From positions 17,060-81,059 of the forward strand of contig JBAYOW010000007.1 in assembly GCA_041678005.1 (NCBI GenBank): DNA of 64,000 bases, in the 5' to 3' direction. A model generated the notes under the pieces. That model was not told the DNA's origin, did not search any database, and was given only the letters and a program-made list of their open reading frames with translations. This document shows, piece after piece, positions 8,002 to 15,901 of this stretch (position 1 is the first letter of the stretch; every line of letters starts with the position of its first letter). Origin of the DNA: Sulfurivermis sp041678005. GTDB taxonomy: Bacteria; Pseudomonadota; Gammaproteobacteria; Thiohalomonadales; Thiohalomonadaceae. A program made the position numbers and the translations under genes.

Positions 8002-9951
8002 TTATGGCTGGAATTGACGTATTGCATCACGTAGTTGGACAAGTTGTTTGGCATTACATTGCCGGTAGCGCAGGAGGTTGTAGAGTTGGCTGATTGTTGC
8101 GCTGCTCCGCGCCAGATCCGGGCGATGTGCAGCGATGCGCAGGGCATGCTCGCTTGCCGTCTCATGGGGCTTTTGTTGCAGACCAAGCGGGCGTAGCTTT
8201 TTGCCATAACGAGCGTATAGGCAAATAACTTGATCAACATGTCGCGAACTGCGCCGATGAAGACCCCACAATACCCAGAGCATCAGCAAGCCAAGTCCAG
8301 AGAAGGTTAAGACCAACAAGCCCTGCCAGCCGTATTTCAGCAACCCAAGACGCTGCAATAGCTTTTTTTGTTGCAGATGATCATAGCCGAGCACCCATTG
8401 GTTCCAGGCATTATTGAGCATATCCCAGCTATAGCGCAGGCGATGAAAATTACGCATAAGCCTGCCGATATCTGTATTGAACATAGGCGCATCGGTGGAG
8501 AGAAAACGTTGTAGATCAGGCTCTGCCTCGATGCGTTCCGGCGGGAGAACGGCAGTGGGATCCACGCGTAGCCAGCCTTGCTCAGCCAGCCAGACTTCAG
8601 CCCAGGCATGGGCATGAGACTGCCGCACGATCATATAGTCGGCCAAGGGATTGAGCTCGCCACCTTGATAGGCAGTAACAATGCGTGCTGGCACGCCAGA
8701 AGCGCGCATCAAGGTGACGAAGGCGGCGGCATAGTGTTCACAAAAGCCGCGTTGAGTTACAAAAAGAAACTCATCGATCGCCTGTCTACCTAGTAGTGGC
8801 GGTGTGCGGCTATACCAAAAATTTTGTTGACGAAAATATTCGAGTGCATGACGTACGATCTCAGCAGGTGGATCGTTGATCCATTCTTGTGCCAGCGTAT
8901 GTGTGCGTGGATTGAGATCTTGCGGCAATTGTAGCGCATGGCGACGTTCAAATTCATTTAGTGCACCAGTCTGGTAACTGGTGTAGGCGCTTAAGTCATA
9001 GCGTTGACGGGAGCTGAGTTTGCGCGGCAGGATTAATTGATAGTCGGCCGTGAGTTTGATTTTATCCGGGGCTTCGGCCGCCATTTCAAGTGCCAATACT
9101 ATGTGTTGTTGATGTGGTTCTAGGGTGAGCGTGTAGCGCAGTGGCTCGACTGATGTTTGTAATGTCGGTGTGGCAAAAAACCAGGCAGGTGGGGCTTTGT
9201 GCGAAATAGGATCCCAGCGGCGGCCATCGGTTGTCCAGAGTACCGGCCCACGCCAGTAAAGTTGATTGGCAGGTGGCACAGGGCCATGAAATTGCACACG
9301 AAAGGCCACTTCATCAGAATCAACCAGCTCGCTGATGCTTCCCGGTTCCATATGGTCAGAAAGGCCCGTACGGCCCCGTTGGCTATCTTCGGGCAAGCCC
9401 CATAATGGCCCCGGCAAACGTGGAAAAAGCACAAACAACAGCAGCATGAAGGGCAATGCTTGAAGCAGGAGCAAACCTGCACGGCGTAAATAGTCCTTAT
9501 GCCTGGGTCCCTTGGGATGGTTGAGTGCGATAAGGGCCGCGGTGAGCAGGAATACAGTGAGCAGCAGATAAAGGCCGAGCAATATGGACTGGTCGAGCAG
9601 AAAGCCACCAGCCACTAAAAACCAGCCAAGAAAAACCGTCAGCATGGCATCACGCGGTGTGCGCAGCTCCAATAATTTAAGGCTGAGCATGATGCTGAGC
9701 AAGGCCAGACCTGCCTCCAGGCCGAATAAGGTGCGATATGTCAGCAGCACACTGCCAAGCCCGATAGCGGTAAACAACAAGCGCAGGCCGCGCCCGGGCA
9801 GTTGCCAGTCACGCAGCTCCAGCGCCAGGCGCCAGCCCAACAAGGCAAGACAAAACAGACTCAACCAAACAGGCAGGCGGAATAATTGTGGCAGCAAGAC
9901 TGCAGCCAGTGCCGCCAGCAGCCACAGGCGTCCATGTAAGGGGATACTCAC
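8002..9951 (-). CDS. Transglutaminase-like membrane protein (TgpA / DUF3488 type)
   Basis: This is a multi-pass inner-membrane protein with a periplasmic transglutaminase/protease-like domain. About six hydrophobic segments occupy residues 8-190, the catalytic core follows, and one more helix lies near 560. The Cys-His-Asp triad is visible: Cys in QRGFCEHYAAAF (about 403), His in SHAHAWAEVW (about 449) and Asp in RVDPTAV (about 463). The start is the GTG overlapping the DUF58 stop in a GTGA junction, so it is translationally coupled. It is the last gene of a moxR-DUF58-tgpA unit, a common gammaproteobacterial trio; the Pseudomonas homologue TgpA is essential, but its natural substrate is not established to my knowledge. 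Confidence 0.93.
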   Translation of the reverse strand: MSIPLHGRLWLLAALAAVLLPQLFRLPVWLSLFCLALLGWRLALELRDWQLPGRGLRLLFTAIGLGSVLLTYRTLFGLEAGLALLSIMLSLKLLELRTPRDAMLTVFLGWFLVAGGFLLDQSILLGLYLLLTVFLLTAALIALNHPKGPRHKDYLRRAGLLLLQALPFMLLLFVLFPRLPGPLWGLPEDSQRGRTGLSDHMEPGSISELVDSDEVAFRVQFHGPVPPANQLYWRGPVLWTTDGRRWDPISHKAPPAWFFATPTLQTSVEPLRYTLTLEPHQQHIVLALEMAAEAPDKIKLTADYQLILPRKLSSRQRYDLSAYTSYQTGALNEFERRHALQLPQDLNPRTHTLAQEWINDPPAEIVRHALEYFRQQNFWYSRTPPLLGRQAIDEFLFVTQRGFCEHYAAAFVTLMRASGVPARIVTAYQGGELNPLADYMIVRQSHAHAWAEVWLAEQGWLRVDPTAVLPPERIEAEPDLQRFLSTDAPMFNTDIGRLMRNFHRLRYSWDMLNNAWNQWVLGYDHLQQKKLLQRLGLLKYGWQGLLVLTFSGLGLLMLWVLWGLHRRSSRHVDQVICLYARYGKKLRPLGLQQKPHETASEHALRIAAHRPDLARSSATISQLYNLLRYRQCNAKQLVQLRDAIRQFQP

Positions 9952-10904
9952 CGATGCTCACCATATAGTGCTAAGGCCTCCAGACAACGGCGGCGATGGT
10001 GCGAACCATGATCTGGCTGGAGGCTGATATCAGGCAGGCGCAGACCATAAACCAGACCATCTGCATCGGTATCGAGCACCCAGCGACATAGCTGAGAAAG
10101 ACGTGCCTCAGTCGCCAGGCCAGGCAGCAATTCCCAGGCCAGCCATAATTCTTCTGCAGCCTCGCCAGTAAATTGTTTTGTGTACATGCCCTGGCCACGG
10201 GCGACAGCCTTCCAGTGCACATGCCGTAGCGAGTCGCCAGGATGATAAGTCCGCAGCGCAGCAAAATCATCCTGACCCAAACCATGTTGCCCTCCACGAC
10301 CTGCATCAGCAGCCAGACCTGTCGGCAGGCCGACTGAGGGCGCGGGCTTGGGGTAGACCATACATTCCATTTGTAGATGCAGAGGCGACCAGGCGCGAAA
10401 CAGGCCAAGAGGGAAGCGGCTCGCAATTGTCAGGCGTCCCATTGACAGGCGACCACGCCGAACAGCAGGCCGGTCGAGTTCAAGCCATTGTATGCCAGGC
10501 ATCAGATCTACATCTTTCCGTGCCCCTTGTTTGCTGGTCAGGATTATCGCCTGTCGCGGGGTAGTATCAGGATTAAACAGGCCAAGAGAGAAGCGTGCTG
10601 TCTCACCGGCAAACACGGCAGTGCTATGCCCGACCTCGACGCGCAGGCCGAGCAGATTGCGCCAGGTATGCAGCATGGCGATCGCGCCCAGGCCACACAG
10701 TAAAAACACCAGGGCAAAGGCCAGGCTGTTGGCATAATTGATCGCACCCAGCAAAATAGCGATCAATACGCCGCCCAGTAGCAGGCCTTCACGCGTGGGC
10801 AGGATATAGATCCGCCGCTGGCGCAGTGTGACAGGCCCGCTTTCCTGTCTGGCACGGCGAAGAAATTTCAGCTGCGGTAGATATTGGCGTAAGGAAATAC
10901 TCAC
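9948..10904 (-). CDS. DUF58 domain protein
   Basis: This 318-aa protein has two adjacent membrane segments (about 37-80) and a C-terminal DUF58 domain marked by RTYHPGDSLRHVHWKAVARG. DUF58 proteins are von Willebrand A-like and nearly always sit beside a MoxR AAA+ ATPase, with which they are thought to act as a chaperone/metal-insertion pair. The start is a GTG at 10904, 51 bp after moxR, and the 3' end overlaps the transglutaminase gene by 4 bp. The precise function is unknown. Confidence 0.9.
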   Translation of the reverse strand: MSISLRQYLPQLKFLRRARQESGPVTLRQRRIYILPTREGLLLGGVLIAILLGAINYANSLAFALVFLLCGLGAIAMLHTWRNLLGLRVEVGHSTAVFAGETARFSLGLFNPDTTPRQAIILTSKQGARKDVDLMPGIQWLELDRPAVRRGRLSMGRLTIASRFPLGLFRAWSPLHLQMECMVYPKPAPSVGLPTGLAADAGRGGQHGLGQDDFAALRTYHPGDSLRHVHWKAVARGQGMYTKQFTGEAAEELWLAWELLPGLATEARLSQLCRWVLDTDADGLVYGLRLPDISLQPDHGSHHRRRCLEALALYGEHR

Positions 10905-10955
10905 AGTATTCAGTCTGCATAATATGTGAGCCGAACTTTAGTCCGACTATACATT

Positions 10956-11867
10956 TCAAGGGATGGCAACAGCCTGAAACAGCACGGTCAAGGAGCTCTG
11001 ATCCTGCGTGCCTGAGTGCGCCAGTTGCAGGCGATGGCCAACCACATGCGGCAGTACCGCTTGCACATCTTCTGGCAAGACGAAGTCTCGCCCAGCGAGC
11101 AAGGCCCAGGCACGTGAGGCGGCCAGGAGTGCCAATCCTGCACGCGGCGAAAGTCCAGTAATAAAATGATGGGAGTGACGGGAAAACTCTAGCAAGGCCT
11201 GCACATAATCCAGCAAGGCAGGACTGACCTTGACCTTGTGCACCGCTGATTGGATGGAGAGTAGTTGCGCGGCAGTCATAACGGCTGGCAAATGCTTGAG
11301 CAGATCGCGTCTGCTCTCACCAGAGAGCAGGGCACGTTCGGCCTGACTATCTGGATAGCCCAGCTCGATACGCAGCAGAAAACGATCCAGTTGCGACTCA
11401 GGCAGTGGAAAGGTGCCGATCTGATTGGCGGGATTTTGTGTGGCTATAACAAAGAAAGGTTCAGGTAGCGCATGCGTCGAGCCCTCGATGCTGATTTGCT
11501 GTTCTTCCATCGCCTCCAGCAGCGCACTTTGTGTCTTGGGCGTAGCACGATTGATCTCATCGGCGAGAACCACCTGGGCAAAGATGGGGCCAGGATGAAA
11601 GCGAAAGTCGCCACTGTCGCGCTCATAGATCGAAACACCAAGAATATCTGCCGGCAGCATATCGGCAGTGAATTGAATTCGGCTGTACTGCAGTCCCAGG
11701 ATCTTCGCCAAGGCGTGGGCTAGCGTGGTCTTGCCGAGGCCAGGCAGGTCTTCGATAAGCAGATGACCGCGCACCAACAGGCAAGCCAGCGCCAGCCGGA
11801 TGACATGTTCCTTGCCGAGGATGATTTGACCGGCTTGTTGAATGGCCTGATTGAGCAAAGCGTGCAT
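10956..11867 (-). CDS. MoxR family AAA+ ATPase
   Basis: This 303-aa AAA+ protein of the MoxR/RavA clade has Walker A EDLPGLGKTTLAHALA (about 39-54), Walker B VVLADEINRATPKTQSALLEAM (Asp-Glu near 103-104), sensor 1 FFVIATQNP, and sensor 2 GLSPRAGLAL. Such ATPases act as chaperones for partners encoded alongside, here the DUF58 and TgpA-like membrane proteins. It is the first gene of the trio and is divergent from the decarboxylase; its 5' region holds a long inverted repeat (11927-11978). Confidence 0.93.
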   Translation of the reverse strand: MHALLNQAIQQAGQIILGKEHVIRLALACLLVRGHLLIEDLPGLGKTTLAHALAKILGLQYSRIQFTADMLPADILGVSIYERDSGDFRFHPGPIFAQVVLADEINRATPKTQSALLEAMEEQQISIEGSTHALPEPFFVIATQNPANQIGTFPLPESQLDRFLLRIELGYPDSQAERALLSGESRRDLLKHLPAVMTAAQLLSIQSAVHKVKVSPALLDYVQALLEFSRHSHHFITGLSPRAGLALLAASRAWALLAGRDFVLPEDVQAVLPHVVGHRLQLAHSGTQDQSSLTVLFQAVAIP

Positions 11868-11926
11868 GGCTTTCCCTTTGCCGAAGATGCTGCCGAAAAG
11901 GTGAGACTATAGCGCGTTATCCGTTT

Positions 11927-11978
11927 GCCCGCATATTTCAGCAGGACACAACAAAAGACCCTGGAGAAATATGCGGGC
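11927..11978. promoter_or_regulatory. Long perfect inverted repeat between moxR and the decarboxylase gene
   Basis: The arms 11927-11939 (GCCCGCATATTTC) and 11966-11978 are perfectly complementary over 13 bp. After an AG/GA mismatch, a further 4-bp stem (CAGG/CCTG) extends the hairpin. There is no adjacent T-run on either strand, so it is not an obvious terminator. It lies 60 bp upstream of moxR (minus strand) and could be an mRNA 5' hairpin or a binding site. Confidence 0.55.
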
Positions 11979-12144
11979 CAAAATGACAGGCAAGCCCCTG
12001 TGGCGAGTGGGTGTGTGAATACTAGGCGCAAATATTTATGTGCAAAAACAAGAGTATACACATGTTGGATGAAGCAGTTTCGGGTGATAAATTGACTACA
12101 AGGGAAGCGGGTTTGGCACGGGATTTATTTTGTTAAAAAAAGGC

Positions 12145-12172
12145 TTGCCTAATAGCAAGATTTGCCTAAAAT
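12145..12172 (+). promoter_or_regulatory. Sigma70 promoter of the decarboxylase leader
   Basis: TTGCCT (12145-12150) and TAAAAT (12167-12172) are separated by 16 bp, a good sigma70 pair. Transcription would start near 12179, only about 10 nt before the first strand of the structured leader RNA, which supports both predictions. The gap to the coding start is about 200 nt. Confidence 0.6.
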
Positions 12173-12178
12173 ACGCGC

Positions 12179-12386
12179 CACTTCTTGAGGGTAGCCCGCT
12201 TGCGGCACGACCAAATCGTAGGGGCTAACAACCCTGCTATCCAGGGAGAATGAATTTGTCCTGATTCAGAGAGCGTCCACCTGACGGTATGGGCGCCGCT
12301 CAAATTCAGATCTCTTGTAGCTTTTTTTGGTTGTGTCTCGTTTACCCTTGAGAAGAGGAACAGAGGCGCAGCCTGGAGGTATGACC
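12179..12386 (+). ncRNA. Structured 5' leader RNA, candidate cis-regulatory element
   Basis: The untranslated leader of the decarboxylase mRNA folds by eye into a compact four-way junction. P1 pairs 12189-12195 with 12236-12242 (7 bp, one G-U). P2 is 12196-12205 with a CUUG tetraloop, P3 is 12207-12219 (ACGA/TCGT) and P4 is 12220-12235 (AGGG/CCCT), with almost no unpaired junction bases. A second domain has a perfect 8-bp stem 12251-12258/12301-12308 around a hairpin 12273-12296. A T7 run follows at 12322-12328 and the Shine-Dalgarno GGAGG at 12375-12379. I do not recognise it as a known riboswitch. A polyamine- or amino-acid-responsive element is a reasonable guess from the downstream gene, nothing more. 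Confidence 0.55.
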
Positions 12387-13598
12387 ATGGTCGATGCCCG
12401 TTGTGAAACCACGTCTGTTATTGCCGCAGATGACAAAGCCGCTGAGCCTCCTGAAGTCGAGCGTATCCGACGACTGGTTGCCATTCATGGTGCTCCCTTA
12501 TTGATTCTTGATTGTGAGGCCGTGCGACGACAGTATCGCGCCCTTGCTGCCGCCTTGCCTGGCGTTGATTTGCACTATGCCTTGAAACCGCTGCCACATC
12601 CGGCTGTGGTGCAGACCTTGCAGGAGGAAGATGCCTGGTTTGATCTGGCAACCACAGGCGAGGTTGAGCTGGTGCGTGATCTGGGCGTAGCTCCTGAGCG
12701 TTGCATACATACACATCCCATCAAACGCGATCGCGATATTCGTGATGCGCTTGAGTTCGGTGTTAGCAACTTTGTTGTGGATAACCCGGGCGAGCTGCGC
12801 AAGTTCGAGAAATATGCTGAGCAGGTCGAGCTTTTGCTGCGTGTGTCCTTTCGTAGCCCAGATGCCAAGGTGGATCTGTCGAAGAAATTTGGTTGCAGCC
12901 CTGCAGGGGCGCGTGAGCTGCTGCTGATGGCACATGATCTTGGCATTCGCATCAAGGGGCTATCCTTTCATGTTGGTTCCCAGGCGGCGGATCCGCGCAA
13001 GCATGTCGAAGCCATCGAGTCTTGCGCTGCGCTCATCGCCTGGAACAAGTCGGCCGGTCTGCCGTTACTTTCCGTGCTTGATATCGGCGGTGGCTTTCCG
13101 GTGGAGTACAACGAAGATGTGCCACCGATCGATGAATTCTGTAGGCCAATACGCGCGGCATTAGCGCAGTTGCCGCAGGATATTCGCGTGATTGCTGAGC
13201 CTGGCCGTTTTATCGTGGCAGCGGCGATGACCGCTGTATCTTCGGTGATGGGCAAAGCGCAGCGCGATGGCCGTTGGTGGTATTACCTGGATGATGGGGT
13301 GTATGGCTCTTATAGCGGCCAGCTCTATGATCATGCCAAATATCCGGTGGATTGCCTGGACTGGCAGGGCGAGCGCTTTCCCAGTGTGCTGGCCGGGCCT
13401 ACCTGCGACAGCATTGATGTGATCGATGAGAACATCATGTTGCCGGAGCTGAACGAGGGCGATCTCGTGATTGGCCGCATGATGGGTGCCTACACCTGGG
13501 CCAGCGCCACGGAATTTAACTTCTTCCGCAAGGCACAGATCGTTACGATTAATGAGTATATGGGCGAGGCCTGCGAGGTGGTGCCGCTGGTCGGTTAA
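12387..13598 (+). CDS. Group IV PLP decarboxylase, probably ornithine/diamino acid decarboxylase
   Basis: This is an alanine-racemase-fold (type III) PLP decarboxylase of 403 aa. The Schiff-base lysine is in DLHYALKPLPHP, followed by SFHVGSQ, the phosphate-binding LDIGGGFPVEY, EPGRF, and the active-site Cys in AGPTCDSIDV. C-terminal residues GAYTWASATEFNFF match bacterial and eukaryotic ODC-like enzymes. It likely makes putrescine from ornithine, though lysine or another diamino acid cannot be excluded. Start choice: GGAGG at 12375-12379 is 7 nt from ATG 12387 but only 1 nt from ATG 12381, so 12387 is preferred over 12381 and over the frame's 12327 start. A long structured leader precedes it. 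Confidence 0.9.
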   Translation: MVDARCETTSVIAADDKAAEPPEVERIRRLVAIHGAPLLILDCEAVRRQYRALAAALPGVDLHYALKPLPHPAVVQTLQEEDAWFDLATTGEVELVRDLGVAPERCIHTHPIKRDRDIRDALEFGVSNFVVDNPGELRKFEKYAEQVELLLRVSFRSPDAKVDLSKKFGCSPAGARELLLMAHDLGIRIKGLSFHVGSQAADPRKHVEAIESCAALIAWNKSAGLPLLSVLDIGGGFPVEYNEDVPPIDEFCRPIRAALAQLPQDIRVIAEPGRFIVAAAMTAVSSVMGKAQRDGRWWYYLDDGVYGSYSGQLYDHAKYPVDCLDWQGERFPSVLAGPTCDSIDVIDENIMLPELNEGDLVIGRMMGAYTWASATEFNFFRKAQIVTINEYMGEACEVVPLVG

Positions 13599-13610
13599 GA
13601 CTGTTTTTGT

Positions 13611-13638
13611 CCTCACTCCCATAGTACCGGGAGTGAGG
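13611..13638 (+). terminator. Strong hairpin after the decarboxylase gene
   Basis: The arms CCTCACTCCC and GGGAGTGAGG form a perfect 10-bp stem with an 8-nt loop, 12 bp after the stop codon. No clear T-run follows, so it may terminate inefficiently or act mainly as a 3'-end stabiliser. Confidence 0.5.
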
Positions 13639-13775
13639 CAAATACTGGTCTATTTATCCTGATGTGCTGCGGGAGATGTAGCACCGATTGCGTTGTCAGG
13701 CAGCTAGCATAGTGTGCTCTCTGGTGAAATATGCAGACTGGCTGCCTGGCTTTTTTCCGCGCATACTGCGTATCT

Positions 13776-14204
13776 ATGTCACATCAACAATTTTCCCGTC
13801 TGCTGCCGTATACCTGCGAGCATTTGTTTGATTTGGTGCTCGCTATCGAACGTTATCCCGAATTTGTCCCAGGCTACAGCCAGGCGCGTATCCTGCGACG
13901 AGAAGCCGGTGCGCTGGAAGTCGAGCAGTCCATCGGTCTTGGCCCGGCCAGCTTCAGCTTTCGTTCGCGGGCCGAATTTATCGCTTCAGAGCAGATCTTC
14001 ATCTGCGCCCATGATGGCCCGTTTCGTCGCCTTGAGGTTCGCTGGCAATTTGCCGCCCAGCAGGAAGGCGGCTGTCGGGTAACGGTAGACACACATTATC
14101 AGCCGGGCCACCTGCTTGCCGCACCTTTGCTGCGTGGGGCGATGGAACTATTGGGGCCGCGCCTGTTAGACGCTTTTGTCCAACGCGCGGCGCAGATGGC
14201 ATAG
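13776..14204 (+). CDS. RatA / Coq10-like START-domain protein
   Basis: This is a 142-aa polyketide cyclase/START-fold protein of the RatA-Coq10 group, whose members bind ubiquinone and support respiration; E. coli RatA was also reported to affect ribosome association. The family signature is near the N-terminus: LLPYTCEHLFDLVLAIERYPEFVPGY broken by the conserved YPEF(V/L)P. The start is ATG 13776 (MSHQQFSRLLPY), matching family N-termini; the frame is open to 13731. It ends with TAG. The usual neighbour smpB is not here. Confidence 0.85.
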   Translation: MSHQQFSRLLPYTCEHLFDLVLAIERYPEFVPGYSQARILRREAGALEVEQSIGLGPASFSFRSRAEFIASEQIFICAHDGPFRRLEVRWQFAAQQEGGCRVTVDTHYQPGHLLAAPLLRGAMELLGPRLLDAFVQRAAQMA

Positions 14205-14654
14205 AGAACATTATGGTATGGCACAGGGTCTTCTTGTTATCGCGTTTATGTTCGGGCTGTAACTGATAAGTATCGGCATTAGCGCGCTTTTGTTTTTCCT
14301 TGTCCAGACCGGGCTATTTGCCTGCTCGCCTCCTCGTCCGGATAATCAGGCCAGATTGATGCTCCAGTGTTGCTTGCAGAGCACATCCTTTCTCCTTGCA
14401 CTGGCAGCAGAAAAATGGTGCGCTATATGTGCCCCTGCATTTAAACTGAGTATCTACATAACCAGGACTCCACTCTCCCGCTGGCGTGAGAGGGGCTGGG
14501 GGAGAGGGTGGGGAAAGTTTGTCACATTCGTTCATGCGACATCTTACATACGGCGCAATGTCCGATGGTTATTGCGCCCTACAGGAAAGCCGCAAAACAG
14601 CATTCTGATACAGCCTTTTGGTAAACACGCGTCTGTTCATTTTGGGAGGACACT
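14205..14654. other. Intergenic region with a repeat-family copy
   Basis: This 450-bp non-coding stretch lies between the ratA-like gene and the hydrolase gene. It holds one diverged copy of the window's intergenic repeat (about 14471-14583): a CTCTCCC/GGGAGAG-type hairpin at one end and a GGCGCAAT...ATTGCGCC-type module at the other. Open frames across it look like shadows of the repeat. Confidence 0.7.
14471..14583 (+). repeat. Diverged copy of the mosaic intergenic repeat
   Basis: It begins CTCTCCCGCTGGCGTGAGAG, continues GGGGCTGGGGGAGAGGG, and after about 50 bp of variable sequence ends with the second module (CGGCGCAATG...ATTGCGCC). Module order is the same as in the copies at 46618 and 52401 and reversed relative to those after uvrD. 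Confidence 0.75.
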
Positions 14655-15878
14655 ATGACCGACACACTGGAGCGAGGGAGAGCCCGTATCAGCGGCTTTG
14701 CCGATGCGGAAATGGAGTATCAGTTGTTACGCCAGATGGGCGTGGCGCGTTATGGTGGCTCTGCCGTTGGAGAGTGCCTGGCGCTGGCTCGACGTATCGA
14801 AAGTGGCGTACCAGCCAGTTGGGTAGCGGTGTTTGTCGAGGCTGCCAGGCGTCAACAGATCGATGCCGAGCGCCGTGCCGCCCGAGGGCATGGTATCAGC
14901 GCACGCGATGCATATCTGGTTGCCTGTAATAGTTGGCGCGCGGCCGAGTACTATACTTCCATCGCTGATCCAGAGCATGCCAAATATGGTCTTGCCAGTC
15001 GCGCCTGTTTTATCGCTGCGATGCGCTATAGCGAATATTCCTGTGAGATCGTGGAGTTGCCTTTTGGCGACACTCCGTTGCCGGCATTTTACTTGTGTCC
15101 CAGGAAGCTAAGCGGGCCGAGTAAAACCCTGATGATCATCAGTGGCTACGATGGCACGCTGGAGGAAACCTTTCTGGCCTATGGTCGCGCTGCACTTGAG
15201 CGTGGTTATCGGGTGTTTTTGTTTGCCGGCCCCGGCCAGATGGATACCATGCGTTTTCATCCGGCATTGCACTTCAGCCCGGATTTTGAGCGTGTCGGTA
15301 CCGTGGCGGTTGATTATTTGCTCTCGCGCGGAGAAACCGATCCTGCGCGTATTGCCCTGATGGGCATCAGCTTTGGCGGTTATTTTGCAACCCGGATCGC
15401 GGCACATGAAGCGCGGATCAGCGCCTTGATTCCGAATTCGCCGATCCTGGATTTGCATGCCTATATGGTCTCATTCGCTGGCTTTGATCCAGCCGAATTG
15501 CCGGACGCAGATAATTTCAGTGTGGCCGACATCGATCATATCAGCGACGAGCTGATGCCGACGCAGACACGCGAAATGGCGCGTAATCTGATGTTGCGTA
15601 TGGGACAGCCGAGCTTTAAGCATACCTATCAATACTTGTGTGAATTCCAGGTTGATGATGCGTCGCTGGCGAGGATACGTTGTGCTGTTCTTGCCTTGAT
15701 CGGCAGCAGCGAAGGAAGCGAGCCTATGGCGCAGTATGAGCAATTCCTGGCACAAGTGGCAGGTGCCGAGGGGCATGTATTTAGCGAAAAAGAAGGCGCG
15801 GATGGTCACTGCCAGTCCGGCAATCTGGCCTATTCTGCGGCAGTGTCAATGGACTGGCTGGATGAGCGTTTCAGCTGA
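14655..15878 (+). CDS. Alpha/beta hydrolase with N-terminal helical domain
   Basis: This 407-aa hydrolase has a mostly helical N-terminal half and a C-terminal alpha/beta-hydrolase fold. The nucleophile is Ser in MGISFGGYFA (about residue 240), the oxyanion region precedes it in IISGYDGT, and the probable catalytic His lies in GADGHCQSGN near the C-terminus. The layout resembles the FrsA / dihydropseudooxynicotine-hydrolase-like group that cleaves C-C or ester bonds, but the substrate cannot be read from sequence. Shine-Dalgarno GGGAGG lies 7 nt before the ATG. It converges on the DUF3089 gene. Confidence 0.85.
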   Translation: MTDTLERGRARISGFADAEMEYQLLRQMGVARYGGSAVGECLALARRIESGVPASWVAVFVEAARRQQIDAERRAARGHGISARDAYLVACNSWRAAEYYTSIADPEHAKYGLASRACFIAAMRYSEYSCEIVELPFGDTPLPAFYLCPRKLSGPSKTLMIISGYDGTLEETFLAYGRAALERGYRVFLFAGPGQMDTMRFHPALHFSPDFERVGTVAVDYLLSRGETDPARIALMGISFGGYFATRIAAHEARISALIPNSPILDLHAYMVSFAGFDPAELPDADNFSVADIDHISDELMPTQTREMARNLMLRMGQPSFKHTYQYLCEFQVDDASLARIRCAVLALIGSSEGSEPMAQYEQFLAQVAGAEGHVFSEKEGADGHCQSGNLAYSAAVSMDWLDERFS

Positions 15879-15901
15879 TCGCCATCAGCCAGGACGACGG
15901 C

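Noticed and set aside
14290..14658. 122-codon open frame before the hydrolase gene
   Set aside because: It runs through the mosaic repeat and into the Shine-Dalgarno region of the next gene; composition is not protein-like.
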